A DNA stretch of 64,000 nucleotides, taken from the NCBI GenBank assembly GCA_903913285.1, contig CAIWKO010000066.1:1-64000 (forward strand), read 5' to 3'. Below the pieces are notes generated by a model that saw only the letters and a program-made list of their open reading frames with translations, was not told the origin of the DNA and searched no databases. This DNA is from an uncultured Bacteroidales bacterium (GTDB lineage Bacteria > Bacteroidota > Bacteroidia > Bacteroidales > CAIWKO01). How positions within the stretch are numbered: the first letter of the stretch is position 1; the number at the start of each line of letters is the position of its first letter. This document shows positions 46,147 through 55,114 of this stretch, piece by piece. Both the position numbers and the translations under genes were made by a program.

Positions 46147-48135
46147 ATGATCCGCAAAGAAACCATACAGAACATAATCGACGCCACGCGTATTGAAGAA
46201 GTGGTAGGCGATTTTGTTTCCTTGAAAAAGCGGGGAGTGAATTACATTGGCCTGTGCCCGTTCCACAACGAAAAAACACCTTCCTTCACAGTTTCGCCTG
46301 CCAAAGGGTTCTATCATTGTTTCGGATGCGGCAAGGGCGGAGGCTCGGTCGATTTCGTGATGGAACACGAACACGTCACCTATCCCGATGCTTTGCGCTA
46401 TCTGGCCGAAAAATATCATATCGAGATCGTCGACGAGATACAAACTGCCGAAGAAAAGCTGATGCAGTCCGAGTTGGAAACGCTTTACAGTGTTGTGTCG
46501 TACGCACAAAAACATTTTACCGAAAACCTGTTCAATACCGAGGCGGGCATTGCAATCGGCATGACCTATTTCACCGAACGCGGCTTCAACAAAGAGATCA
46601 TCCGCAAATTTCAGCTGGGCTTTTCGCCCGAAAAATGGGACGACCTGTCGAAAAACGCCACCGAGAACGGCTACAGCATCGAATATTTATATAAGACCGG
46701 CCTGGCCATAAAAAAGGACGACGGCGGATTCTACGACCGTTTCCGCGACCGTGTCATCTTCCCCATCCACAACCTGAGCGGACGCATCGTAGGTTTCACG
46801 GGCAGGATACTCTCGTCCGACAAAAATAAACCCAAGTACGTCAACTCGCCCGAATCGGATATCTACAGCAAAGGGAAAACCCTTTACGGGATATTTTTCG
46901 CCAAATCGGCCATCGTGGCCAACAATAACTGTTATTTGGTTGAAGGCAACACCGATGTCATTTCCCTCTACCAATCGGGCATCGAAAACGTGGTCGCTTC
47001 GTCGGGCACGGCCCTCACCACCGACCAGATAAAGCTCATCAAGAAATTCACGCAAAACATCACCATACTATACGACGGCGACGAAGCAGGCATCAAAGCT
47101 TCGCTGCGCGGCATCGACATGGTGCTCGAAGAAGGTCTGAACGTGAAGATAGTGTTGTTTCCCGAAGGTGAAGACCCCGATTCCTATGCCCGCAAACACG
47201 ATGCCCTTCAGATAAAGAAATTCGTTACCGACAACGCGGTAAACTTCATACTATTCAAAACAAAACTTTTGCTCGACGAAGTTCAGCACGATCCCATCAA
47301 AAAAGCCGAACTCATCAAAGAGATCGTCCGTACCATTTCGCTCATTCCCGAACCCATCCACCGCAGCCTCTACATAAAAGAATGCGGCGAACTGATGCAG
47401 ATTCCCGAGCAGTCGCTGTTGAACGAACTGAACAAACTCATCCGCAAAAAGTTCAAAAAAGATGTCTCTGAATCCTCCGATCAGGAAACGTTTGTGCTTC
47501 CCGATTTTCAGGAAACAGCCGCTGAACAGCAATTCATACAGAAACGCTACGACAGCCTTCCCCTCGAACAGCATTTGCTGTGGCTGATATTGATCTACGG
47601 CGAAAACGAACTCACTCTTGAGCGCCCGGTGGATGAAGACCAAAAACATACCGAAACCTTCGCCATTAAAGTGTCCGACTATATTCTGAAGATACTTCAG
47701 GACGAAGATTTCACCTTCAGCGATGCCAAACTGCAGCAGATCTTCGACGAATATCTGGTTCAGATGCAGCATACCGAAACCGACGAAAGCCAGTATTTTA
47801 TCAATCATCCCGACAAAGAAATTGCAAAACTCTATCGCGAGATTATCAATCAGATCTATTACCTGTCAAAGAACTGGCAGGATAAATATAAGATCACCAC
47901 ACCCGTTCACGAAGACAACGATCGTGAGATCCTTGTGAAAGATATTTTAAGCACCATAAATGCCATTCAACTCAACCGGGTTTCGAAAGAACTGAGCGAA
48001 ATAGAAGACCAGATCAAGGCCATGCAAAAAGAAAATGCCGAAGATCCCGAACTGATGATATTGATGGATACGTTCCTGAAAAAAAATACGCTGAAGATAA
48101 AGATCAGCGCCATGCTGGGAAGAGTGATCAATTAA
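46147..48135 (+). CDS. dnaG: DNA primase
   Basis: Replicative primase of 662 aa. It has an N-terminal CHC2 zinc finger with Cys37, His40, Cys58 and Cys61 (CPFH and CFGC), a catalytic core with a Toprim fold (VEGNTDVISLY, then ILYDGDEAG), and a C-terminal helicase-binding region of low conservation. It synthesises RNA primers at the fork. An 8-nt-period repeat of TTAACCAC/TTAACT fills the gap at 46110-46140 before the start. Confidence 0.97.
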   Translation: MIRKETIQNIIDATRIEEVVGDFVSLKKRGVNYIGLCPFHNEKTPSFTVSPAKGFYHCFGCGKGGGSVDFVMEHEHVTYPDALRYLAEKYHIEIVDEIQTAEEKLMQSELETLYSVVSYAQKHFTENLFNTEAGIAIGMTYFTERGFNKEIIRKFQLGFSPEKWDDLSKNATENGYSIEYLYKTGLAIKKDDGGFYDRFRDRVIFPIHNLSGRIVGFTGRILSSDKNKPKYVNSPESDIYSKGKTLYGIFFAKSAIVANNNCYLVEGNTDVISLYQSGIENVVASSGTALTTDQIKLIKKFTQNITILYDGDEAGIKASLRGIDMVLEEGLNVKIVLFPEGEDPDSYARKHDALQIKKFVTDNAVNFILFKTKLLLDEVQHDPIKKAELIKEIVRTISLIPEPIHRSLYIKECGELMQIPEQSLLNELNKLIRKKFKKDVSESSDQETFVLPDFQETAAEQQFIQKRYDSLPLEQHLLWLILIYGENELTLERPVDEDQKHTETFAIKVSDYILKILQDEDFTFSDAKLQQIFDEYLVQMQHTETDESQYFINHPDKEIAKLYREIINQIYYLSKNWQDKYKITTPVHEDNDREILVKDILSTINAIQLNRVSKELSEIEDQIKAMQKENAEDPELMILMDTFLKKNTLKIKISAMLGRVIN

Positions 48136-48156
48136 AATAATGATAATAAAATCAGA

Positions 48157-48777
48157 ATGAGCAATAATATAGTGATCGTCGATTATGGAATGGGCAACCT
48201 CAATTCGGTGAAACGGAAACTCAGCCGGCTGAAGCTGAATGCCGTCATTTCTTCCGATCCTGCTGAAATTTCCTCGGCCGACAAACTCATACTTCCGGGC
48301 GTAGGTCATTTCCAGAAAGCCATGGAAAACATAAGGAAATTATTGCTTTTAGAAACGTTAAATGAGGCTGTTATCGTAAAAAAGAAACCCATACTCGGGA
48401 TATGTCTCGGCATGCAGCTGATGGCAAAACACAGCGAAGAAGGAAATGTCGAAGGACTGGGCTGGTTCGATGCCGATGTAGTACGGTTTCAGGTTCAAAA
48501 TACTTTGAAATTCAAGGTGCCACATACGGGCTGGAACCAGATCATCCGCACAAAAGATAGCATGCTGATGAAAGATGTGCCTGATCTGGCCGAGTTCTAT
48601 TTTGTGCATTCATTTCACTATAAGGCAAACGATATCAACGATATTCTGAATGAAACCGATTACGAATATCGTTTCACGTCTGCTGTCGAAAAAAATAATA
48701 TCTTCGGGGTGCAGTATCATCCCGAAAAAAGCCACGATGTTGGCGAACAATTGCTGAAAAACTTCATTGAGATCTAA
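48157..48777 (+). CDS. HisH-like glutamine amidotransferase (HisH2/WbuY type)
   Basis: Class I glutaminase of 206 aa with an intact catalytic triad, Cys83 in GICLGMQ and His188/Glu190 in QYHPE. It releases ammonia for a HisF-like partner. The partner gene after it belongs to the acetamidino-modification HisF2/WbuZ group rather than to histidine synthesis, and no his genes are nearby, so this is probably the HisH2 of that module. The intervening four-helix-bundle gene separates the pair. Confidence 0.88.
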   Translation: MSNNIVIVDYGMGNLNSVKRKLSRLKLNAVISSDPAEISSADKLILPGVGHFQKAMENIRKLLLLETLNEAVIVKKKPILGICLGMQLMAKHSEEGNVEGLGWFDADVVRFQVQNTLKFKVPHTGWNQIIRTKDSMLMKDVPDLAEFYFVHSFHYKANDINDILNETDYEYRFTSAVEKNNIFGVQYHPEKSHDVGEQLLKNFIEI

Positions 48778-48814
48778 TTACTAATTACAAGTTATGAGTT
48801 ACTAGTTATTTATT
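48776..48814. repeat. degenerate 7-nt repeat array, left of four-helix-bundle gene
   Basis: About five heptamers of the TTACTAA/TTACAAG/TTATGAG type follow the hisH2 stop. The reverse complement aligns with the array at 49190-49227 over about 32 bases with roughly 80 percent identity by eye. Confidence 0.75.
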
Positions 48815-49177
48815 ATGAAAGGAAACAGCATTATAAAGGATAAGAGTTTTTTGTTTGCGATCAGCATTGTGAATATATATAAGCGACTGGTGTCAGAAAA
48901 AAAGGAATTTGTATTATCAAAACAATTAGTAAGAAGTGGAACATCGATCGGTGCAAATGTTTCTGAAGCTGTAAACGGTCAATCCGATAAAGATTTTATT
49001 GCAAAATTATGCATTGCACGGAAAGAAGCACAAGAAACGCTGTATTGGTTAAATTTGTTAGAAGCAACATTATATTTGACCAAAATAGAAGCAGAACAAT
49101 TAAAATTGGATTGCGAAGAATTATTAAAAATATTAACGGCGATAATAAAAACAGTGCAAAATAAAATTAGCAACTAA
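48815..49177 (+). CDS. four-helix-bundle protein (S23/IVS-like)
   Basis: Protein of 120 aa, second member of the small four-helix-bundle family in the window and of a different subgroup from 3152-3511. Family markers are the LVRSGTSIGANVSEAVN segment and DFIAKLCIARKEAQETLYWL. It splits the hisH2-hisF2 pair, which are contiguous in other genomes, and is flanked by inverted 7-nt repeat arrays. Its AT-richness contrasts with hisH2 and hisF2. Confidence 0.88.
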   Translation: MKGNSIIKDKSFLFAISIVNIYKRLVSEKKEFVLSKQLVRSGTSIGANVSEAVNGQSDKDFIAKLCIARKEAQETLYWLNLLEATLYLTKIEAEQLKLDCEELLKILTAIIKTVQNKISN

Positions 49178-49189
49178 TTACACCTAGCT

Positions 49190-49227
49190 GACGAGTAACT
49201 AGTAATTCGTAACTAATAACTAATAAT
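49190..49227. repeat. degenerate 7-nt repeat array, right of four-helix-bundle gene
   Basis: Heptamers GAGTAAC, TAGTAAT, TCGTAAC, TAATAAC and TAATAAT fill the gap up to the hisF2 start. They are inverted relative to 48776-48814. Confidence 0.75.
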
Positions 49228-49980
49228 ATGTTTAGACCCAGGGTTATTCCGGTTTTACTGTTAAAGAATCTTGCCTTAGTAAAATCTAAAGGCTTCAAAG
49301 ATTACAATTATATCGGCGACCCCATAAATGCCGTTCGCATCTTCAACGACCTCAAAGCCGATGAATTGGTCTTCCTCGATATCATGGCAACAAAAGAAAA
49401 ACGACTGGTATCTCTTGATTTTGTGAAAGATGTAGGCGAAGAGGCCAACATGCCCTTTGCAGTGGGTGGCGGCATCACCACCATCGAAAACATACGCAAC
49501 ATCATCAATGCCGGGGCCGAAAAAGTGATCATTAACACTCATGCTGCCGAAAACCCCGATTTCATTCTCGAGGCTTCCGAAACTTTCGGTTCTTCCACCA
49601 TCGTGGTGTGTATCGATGTTAAAAAGAAACTCTTCGGCGGACAGCAGACCTGGGTGGCTGGTGGAAGCAAGTCAACGGGCTATTCCCCGGTCGATTTTGC
49701 AAAGCTGATGCAGGAAAAAGGGGCGGGGGAGATCATCATTCAATCTATTGAACAGGACGGAATGATGAAAGGTTATGATATCGATCTGATAAAAAGCATT
49801 TCCGAAGCGGTCACCATTCCGGTAATTGCTTTGGGCGGAGCAGGGACTTTAGACCACATGAAACAGGCCTATAACGAAGCCTATGCCAACGGCATGGCCG
49901 CCGGAAGCATGTTTGTGTATATTGGCCCGCATCACGGAGTTTTAATCAATTACCCTCAAAGATCGGAATTGGTTTTCTGA
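49228..49980 (+). CDS. AglZ/HisF2-family acetamidino modification protein (WbuZ-like)
   Basis: TIM-barrel HisF homologue of 250 aa. It starts with RVIPVLLLKN and has GDPINAVRIFNDLKADELV, the form typical of HisF2/WbuZ proteins instead of the CLDVKDGRVVKG start of true HisF. With HisH2 it channels ammonia for amidination of a nucleotide-linked N-acetyl sugar in surface glycans (known for WbpG-HisH2-HisF2). The usual PseA/WbpG amidotransferase is not adjacent; an AsnB-type protein follows instead. Confidence 0.88.
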   Translation: MFRPRVIPVLLLKNLALVKSKGFKDYNYIGDPINAVRIFNDLKADELVFLDIMATKEKRLVSLDFVKDVGEEANMPFAVGGGITTIENIRNIINAGAEKVIINTHAAENPDFILEASETFGSSTIVVCIDVKKKLFGGQQTWVAGGSKSTGYSPVDFAKLMQEKGAGEIIIQSIEQDGMMKGYDIDLIKSISEAVTIPVIALGGAGTLDHMKQAYNEAYANGMAAGSMFVYIGPHHGVLINYPQRSELVF

Positions 49981-50002
49981 TAATTAACTTATTGAACAGC
50001 CT

Positions 50003-51856
50003 ATGTGCGGAATAGCCGGATTTTATTCATTGCAAAATTCTTTCAGCAACGACGACCTCATTGCCATGACCGATGTCATGGTCCATCGCGGCCCCGATGC
50101 TTCGGGCTATTTCTGCCAAGGCTTCATCGGTTTGGGTCATCGGCGGCTGAGTATCATCGATGTATCGGCCTCGGCCAATCAGCCCATGTTTTCCCACGAC
50201 AATAATTTCGTGATGGTTTTCAACGGCGAGATCTATAATTTTCAGGAAATTAAAAACGAATTGCTGCGCGAAAAACCTATGGTTTTCAAAACCACTTCCG
50301 ACACCGAGGTCATACTCGAAGCTTTTGCGCTGTGGGGACCTGAATTCGTCCAAAAGCTCAACGGCATGTTTGCCATGGCTATTTTCAACAAAACCACGGG
50401 CTCTTTGTTTTTGTTCCGCGACCGCATCGGCATCAAACCCATCTATCTATTTTCCGACGGAAATAATTTTGCTTTCGCCTCTGAACTCAAGGCGCTTATC
50501 AAAAATAAATCCATCCGCTCTTCGGTCGGTTTAAACTACACCGCCATCAACGAATTTTTGCATTTGGGCTATATCCCCGAACCTCATTCGGTCTTCGACA
50601 AGATCAGTAAGTTCCCTGCGGGTCATTATGCCGAGATAAACAAAAGCGGAATACACTTTAAATGCTATTGGAAAATTGAAGATAAGATCGCCGGAAAACA
50701 ATTCCTTGACGAACAGCAGGCCAAGGCCAAACTTAAAGAACTCTTGGTCAGCTCTGTCAACTACCGCCTGATCTGCGATGTTCCTTTCGGCACCTTTCTG
50801 AGCGGAGGTATCGATTCGAGCCTGGTAACCGCCATCGCGCAAAGCGTCACGGACAAACCCGTCAACACCTTTTCCATAGGCTTCACCGAATCAAAGTACA
50901 ACGAAAGCAAATACGCCAAAGCCATTGCCGGATATCTGGGCACCACCCATCACGAATTCACCGTTACCGAACAGGATGCCATGGAGTTGCTGCCCCAATT
51001 GACCGATGTTTACGACGAACCTTTTGCCGACTCTTCGGCCCTCCCCACCATGCTGGTTTCCAAACTGGCGCGCCAACATGTAACCATGACCTTGTCGGGC
51101 GACGGCGGCGACGAATTGTTTATGGGCTATGGTGCCTACACTTGGGCAAAACGTCTGAACAATCAGCTTTTCAAAGCCTTTCATCAACCCATCTATGCGG
51201 GCTTGTCCGTGTTGGGCAACAAATACCAACGTGCCGCACATCTGTTCGACTATCACAACTACGGCGATATCAAAAGCCATATCTTCTCTCAGGAACAAAA
51301 CATGTTCAAGCGCGGCGAGATTAGGCATTTGTTAACTCCCGATATTTTCAGCGAAATTGTTTTGGATGAGCATTTTACTGCAAATAAACTATCCCCTGCC
51401 GAGGCGCAATCTTTGTTCGATCTGAAATACTATCTGAAAGACGATCTGCTGGTGAAGGTCGACAGGGCGAGTATGGTCTGGTCACTCGAAACCCGCGTGC
51501 CCTTGCTCGACTATCGTATTGTTGAGTTTGCCATGAATCTGCCCGAATATCTGCGAAAACGTAACGACACCGCCAAATATCTCTTAAAAGAAGTGCTCTA
51601 CGACTATATCCCCAAAACCTATTTCAACCGTCCCAAATGGGGCTTCTCCATTCCTCTGCAAAAATGGCTGCTCACCGACTTAAAATACCTCATCGACGAT
51701 AACCTGTCCGACGCCATGCTGAACAAACATAAAATGCTTAATAAAGAGATGGTTGCCGATCTGAAGGACCGCTTTTTCAACAAAGGCCAACATTACCTCT
51801 ATAACAGGCTGTGGTTGTTGGTCGTATTAACTAAATTCCTTGAGAAGAATGGCTGA
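50003..51856 (+). CDS. asnB: asparagine synthase (glutamine-hydrolysing) family
   Basis: Protein of 617 aa with an N-terminal class II glutaminase (Cys2 nucleophile in MCGIAGFYS, RLSIID, GEIYN) and a C-terminal ATP-pyrophosphatase synthetase domain (FLSGGIDSSL P-loop). This longer subgroup is often found in surface-polysaccharide loci, where it amidates sugars or uronic acids rather than aspartate. The hisH2-hisF2 neighbours favour such a role, but true asparagine synthesis is possible. Its stop directly abuts the stop of the convergent nitrilase gene. Confidence 0.9.
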   Translation: MCGIAGFYSLQNSFSNDDLIAMTDVMVHRGPDASGYFCQGFIGLGHRRLSIIDVSASANQPMFSHDNNFVMVFNGEIYNFQEIKNELLREKPMVFKTTSDTEVILEAFALWGPEFVQKLNGMFAMAIFNKTTGSLFLFRDRIGIKPIYLFSDGNNFAFASELKALIKNKSIRSSVGLNYTAINEFLHLGYIPEPHSVFDKISKFPAGHYAEINKSGIHFKCYWKIEDKIAGKQFLDEQQAKAKLKELLVSSVNYRLICDVPFGTFLSGGIDSSLVTAIAQSVTDKPVNTFSIGFTESKYNESKYAKAIAGYLGTTHHEFTVTEQDAMELLPQLTDVYDEPFADSSALPTMLVSKLARQHVTMTLSGDGGDELFMGYGAYTWAKRLNNQLFKAFHQPIYAGLSVLGNKYQRAAHLFDYHNYGDIKSHIFSQEQNMFKRGEIRHLLTPDIFSEIVLDEHFTANKLSPAEAQSLFDLKYYLKDDLLVKVDRASMVWSLETRVPLLDYRIVEFAMNLPEYLRKRNDTAKYLLKEVLYDYIPKTYFNRPKWGFSIPLQKWLLTDLKYLIDDNLSDAMLNKHKMLNKEMVADLKDRFFNKGQHYLYNRLWLLVVLTKFLEKNG

Positions 51857-52648
51857 TCATTTGATCTCGAAACTGTCCCAGTCCTGACCCACGTTAAACC
51901 GTTCGCGATACTGCAATAGTTCATACTTTTGCAACACCACGGTCTCAATTCTTTCCATGTTCTCAGCTATTTCGCATATCACTTCGCCTTTGGGCGAAAC
52001 CATCAGGCTGTTTCCCGAGTGGGCGTTCCCTTTTCCGTCTTCACCTATGCGGTTCACGCCTGCCGCGAACGACAGATTCTCTATGGCTCGGGCCATCAGC
52101 AGGGCGCGCCAGTGGTGCTTGCGCTTTTCGGGCCAGTTGGCCAAATAAAGCAGCAGATCGTAGGTGAAGCTATGGTTCGCGTAGGTGTTCTTTGCCCAAA
52201 CGGGGAAACGAAGGTCGTAGCATATCAGCGGGCATATCTTCCAGCCCTTCAGTTCCACTATAAGTTTCTGTTTCCCCGGCGTAAAATGCAGATGTTCGTT
52301 GCCGAACCGGAACAGATGCCGTTTATCGTAAGTGTCGTAAGTGCCGTCGGGGCGCATCCACACCAGGTGGTTGTATAAATTGCCTCCCTCCGTGCACAAA
52401 AAACTTCCCGTAATAACACAGTTCAGCGCTTTGGCCTGCTGTTGCATCCAGTTAAATGTGTTCCCTTCAGGGGCTTCGGCGCATTTATCGCCGTTCATCG
52501 TAAAACCAGTGCTGAACATTTCGGGCAATACGATAAGGTCCTGCTTGCCGGCCAAACCCGCGAACTTCTTTTCAAAACTCTTCAGGTTCTTTTCAGGCTG
52601 TTCCCAAAACAAATAGGCCTGTATCAGGGTGATCGTCAGATCTTGCAT
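51857..52648 (-). CDS. omega-amidase-like nitrilase-superfamily hydrolase (YafV-like)
   Basis: Enzyme of 263 aa with the nitrilase Glu-Lys-Cys triad at Glu43 (LPEMFSTGF), Lys109 (YDKRHLF) and Cys143 (LICYDLRFPVW). The motifs match omega-amidase, which hydrolyses alpha-ketoglutaramate or alpha-ketosuccinamate. The gene overlaps the upstream aminotransferase gene by 13 bp; glutamine-dependent transamination followed by omega-amidase is a known coupled route, for example in methionine salvage. Confidence 0.92.
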   Translation of the reverse strand: MQDLTITLIQAYLFWEQPEKNLKSFEKKFAGLAGKQDLIVLPEMFSTGFTMNGDKCAEAPEGNTFNWMQQQAKALNCVITGSFLCTEGGNLYNHLVWMRPDGTYDTYDKRHLFRFGNEHLHFTPGKQKLIVELKGWKICPLICYDLRFPVWAKNTYANHSFTYDLLLYLANWPEKRKHHWRALLMARAIENLSFAAGVNRIGEDGKGNAHSGNSLMVSPKGEVICEIAENMERIETVVLQKYELLQYRERFNVGQDWDSFEIK

Positions 52649-53793
52649 AATATTTCGGCGGCTTTTTCAAGGGTTTCTTCTTTCTTGGCAAAACAAAAAC
52701 GAAGCACCTTATTGTCTATGATCTTGTGATAAAAAACAGAAACGGGTATCGACGCTATTTTATATTCTTTCGTCAGGCGTATGGCAAAATCAACCTCGTT
52801 TTCGTCCGAAATATCGCTGTAGTCAAGCAACTGGAAATACGTTCCGTAGCTCGGCACTATCTTGAACCTCGATCGCGCGATGCGTTCGGTAAAAAAGTCC
52901 CGTTTCTTCTGATAGAATTCGTTCAGGTGTATGTAGTTCTTTTCGTCGCCCAAAAAGTCGGCTATGGCATACTGTATCGGCGTGTTACACGCGAAAACGA
53001 TAAACTGATGCGCCTTGCGAAATTCGGCCATAAGCGGTTCGGGGGCAAGGCAATATCCCATTTTCCAGCCCGTGGCATGAAACGTCTTGCCAAACGACCC
53101 TATCACCAGGCTGCGCTCGGCCAGCTTCGGATAACGGCACATGCTTTCGTGCACCTTACCGTCAAATATCAGGTGTTCATATACTTCGTCGCTCAACACG
53201 ATGATGTCGCTGCCCTTGGTAAGTTTTTCCAGCGCTTTCATATCGTTCGCATTCAGCACGCTGCCCGTGGGGTTGTGCGGCGAGTTGACGATGATCATGC
53301 GGGTTTTGTGTGTCACCAGCTTCTGAACTTCTTCCCAATCGATGTGATAGTCGGGGGCTTTCATCGTGGCATATTTCGGTATGCCTCCGTTCAGTTTCAC
53401 CGCCGGCACATACGAATCGTAAGCGGGTTCAAACACTATCACTTCGTCGCCTTCGCGCACGAAAGCCGAAATGGCCGCATACAATGCCTCGGTGGCGCCT
53501 GCGGTCACCGTAATTTCCTTGAAAGGCTCGTAAACAATAGCGTGAGCTTTCGCTATCTTTTTCGATATGGCTTCGCGCAACGCCGCAACTCCCTGCATGG
53601 GAGCATACTGGTTGTATCCTTTCTTCATATAATGCTTCACCAGGTCTATCAGTTCGGACGAGATATCAAAATCCGGGAAACCCTGCGACAGGTTGATGGC
53701 TTTGGTTTCGTTCGCCAGTTGTGACATCACCGCGAATATGCTGGTGGCCACCCCGGGAAGCTTCGAATTAATGTTGTTAAATGAATACGACAT
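52636..53793 (-). CDS. methionine/glutamine-type aminotransferase (YbdL-like)
   Basis: Class I PLP aminotransferase of 385 aa of the kynurenine aminotransferase/YbdL group. PLP residues are SDEVYEH (Asp202, Tyr205) and the Schiff-base Lys236 in SFGKTFHATGWK. YbdL prefers methionine and aromatic amino acids. The overlapping omega-amidase gene suggests that glutamine is the amino donor, its keto product being hydrolysed to make the reaction irreversible. Confidence 0.93.
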   Translation of the reverse strand: MSYSFNNINSKLPGVATSIFAVMSQLANETKAINLSQGFPDFDISSELIDLVKHYMKKGYNQYAPMQGVAALREAISKKIAKAHAIVYEPFKEITVTAGATEALYAAISAFVREGDEVIVFEPAYDSYVPAVKLNGGIPKYATMKAPDYHIDWEEVQKLVTHKTRMIIVNSPHNPTGSVLNANDMKALEKLTKGSDIIVLSDEVYEHLIFDGKVHESMCRYPKLAERSLVIGSFGKTFHATGWKMGYCLAPEPLMAEFRKAHQFIVFACNTPIQYAIADFLGDEKNYIHLNEFYQKKRDFFTERIARSRFKIVPSYGTYFQLLDYSDISDENEVDFAIRLTKEYKIASIPVSVFYHKIIDNKVLRFCFAKKEETLEKAAEILCKI

Positions 53794-53806
53794 AGGCTTT
53801 TATCGT

Positions 53807-55114
53807 TTATTTTTGAGCTGAGTTCACTAAGGCTTTTATGGGCTCCAACCCCTCCACGTTGCCTTCCTGTATGGCTTTCAACACCGCGCCGCCTCCCGTA
53901 AATATGTAATACTTCGGACTGTCAAGCGCCACGATGTATAAACCCGGCAGCAGGCGTTTCAGCTCCTGCATGGTATCGCCGCCACCGTAGAGCTTCACTG
54001 CTTCCACGTTCTTGTCTATCAGCTCGTCCAGCGCTATGGTGCCGTCGTTGAAATAGGGGGTGTAGCCCATCACCGCGTTCACGAATATCGTTTTGGCTTC
54101 CGAAAACACCTTCAGCACCTGTTCGTTATGGAAGGATGTCGGGTCCACGTCCAGCACGTAGTTCAGTTGGGTGCCTTGTTTCAGGTCGGCTATGTTGTGG
54201 GTGCGGAACTGCCCGTTCAGTTTCCCATCCATCGTATCCGATTCCACGATGTAGGGCAGCTCTATCAGCTTGCCGGGAAACGCTTTGGCAAACTCCACAA
54301 AGGTTTTGGCATGTTCTATATCTTCTTCTTCCACGCCTTTGATGCCGATGCCGTATTTGGCACACAGATAGGCGTTGTAGATCACGCCGCCCAGCACCAG
54401 AAAGTCCGAAACCTTCAGCAGCGCGTTCAGCGAATCCACCTTGGTGTCGAACTTCGATCCCGCCACCACCGAAACGAACGGACGTTCGGGAGCATAAATG
54501 CGGTCGAGGTTGGCTATTTCGCGCTGCATCAAAAAACCTGCATACGAAGGCAGGTATTTGGCCACCTTCACCGTCGATGCATGTGCCTGCCACGAACCAA
54601 AGGCGTCGTTCACGAATATGTCGGCCAAACCCGCCAGCTGATAGGCAAAGCGGTCGGCTTCATCGGTCTTGGCTTCTTCGCCTGCAAACCAGCGCGTATT
54701 GGGCAGGTAAATGCCGTCTATCACGTTCTCTTTCAGGTCGCGTATCAGGTGGTTCACCGAGGTTTCTATGCCCAGGTAGCCCTGAGTACCGTAGGCCTGA
54801 AATTCGGGTGTCTTCAGCGTGATGTGCAGCTTGTTTTCCAAATAATCCACTATGGGTTTCACCGAGGTGTCGTCCGAAATGGTGATCTCGCCCGTTTTCT
54901 TGTTCTTCGGCCGCCCGGCATGCGTCATCAGGATGATCTTGCCGCCTTTGGCGTTTATATAATACAGGGTGCCTATGGTGGCGTCTATGCGGTAGGGGTC
55001 GTGGATGATGCCTTTTTTCACCACGTTGTGGTCAACCCTCACGAGTACCACTTTGCCGTTCAGGTCGGCATCCTGCAGCAGGGGCAAATTCAAACCTTTC
55101 AATATATCAGTCAT
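53807..55114 (-). CDS. divergent phosphoglycerate kinase family protein
   Basis: PGK-fold protein of 435 aa, longer than the usual 390-400. Kept: Asp28/Asn30 (VRVDHN), His65/Arg68 (THAGRP), Arg141 (NTRWF), Lys221/Lys225 (AGSKFDTKV) and the nucleotide loop GGGD (377-380). Changed: the HRAH segment carrying a 3-phosphoglycerate-binding Arg reads SWQAH (174-178), and the WNGPMGVFE motif reads VNAVMGYTPYF (345-355). It may use another substrate or be a second PGK. The ATG at 55114 is chosen; the frame continues to 55135. It overlaps the nitroreductase gene by 8 bp. Confidence 0.85.
   Translation of the reverse strand: MTDILKGLNLPLLQDADLNGKVVLVRVDHNVVKKGIIHDPYRIDATIGTLYYINAKGGKIILMTHAGRPKNKKTGEITISDDTSVKPIVDYLENKLHITLKTPEFQAYGTQGYLGIETSVNHLIRDLKENVIDGIYLPNTRWFAGEEAKTDEADRFAYQLAGLADIFVNDAFGSWQAHASTVKVAKYLPSYAGFLMQREIANLDRIYAPERPFVSVVAGSKFDTKVDSLNALLKVSDFLVLGGVIYNAYLCAKYGIGIKGVEEEDIEHAKTFVEFAKAFPGKLIELPYIVESDTMDGKLNGQFRTHNIADLKQGTQLNYVLDVDPTSFHNEQVLKVFSEAKTIFVNAVMGYTPYFNDGTIALDELIDKNVEAVKLYGGGDTMQELKRLLPGLYIVALDSPKYYIFTGGGAVLKAIQEGNVEGLEPIKALVNSAQK

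Noticed and set aside
49228-49980. True histidine-pathway HisF
   Set aside because: The start and GDPINAVRIF pattern match HisF2/WbuZ, and no other his genes are present.
53807-55114. PGK pseudogene
   Set aside because: The frame is full length, overlaps its operon neighbour properly and keeps the nucleotide-binding residues.
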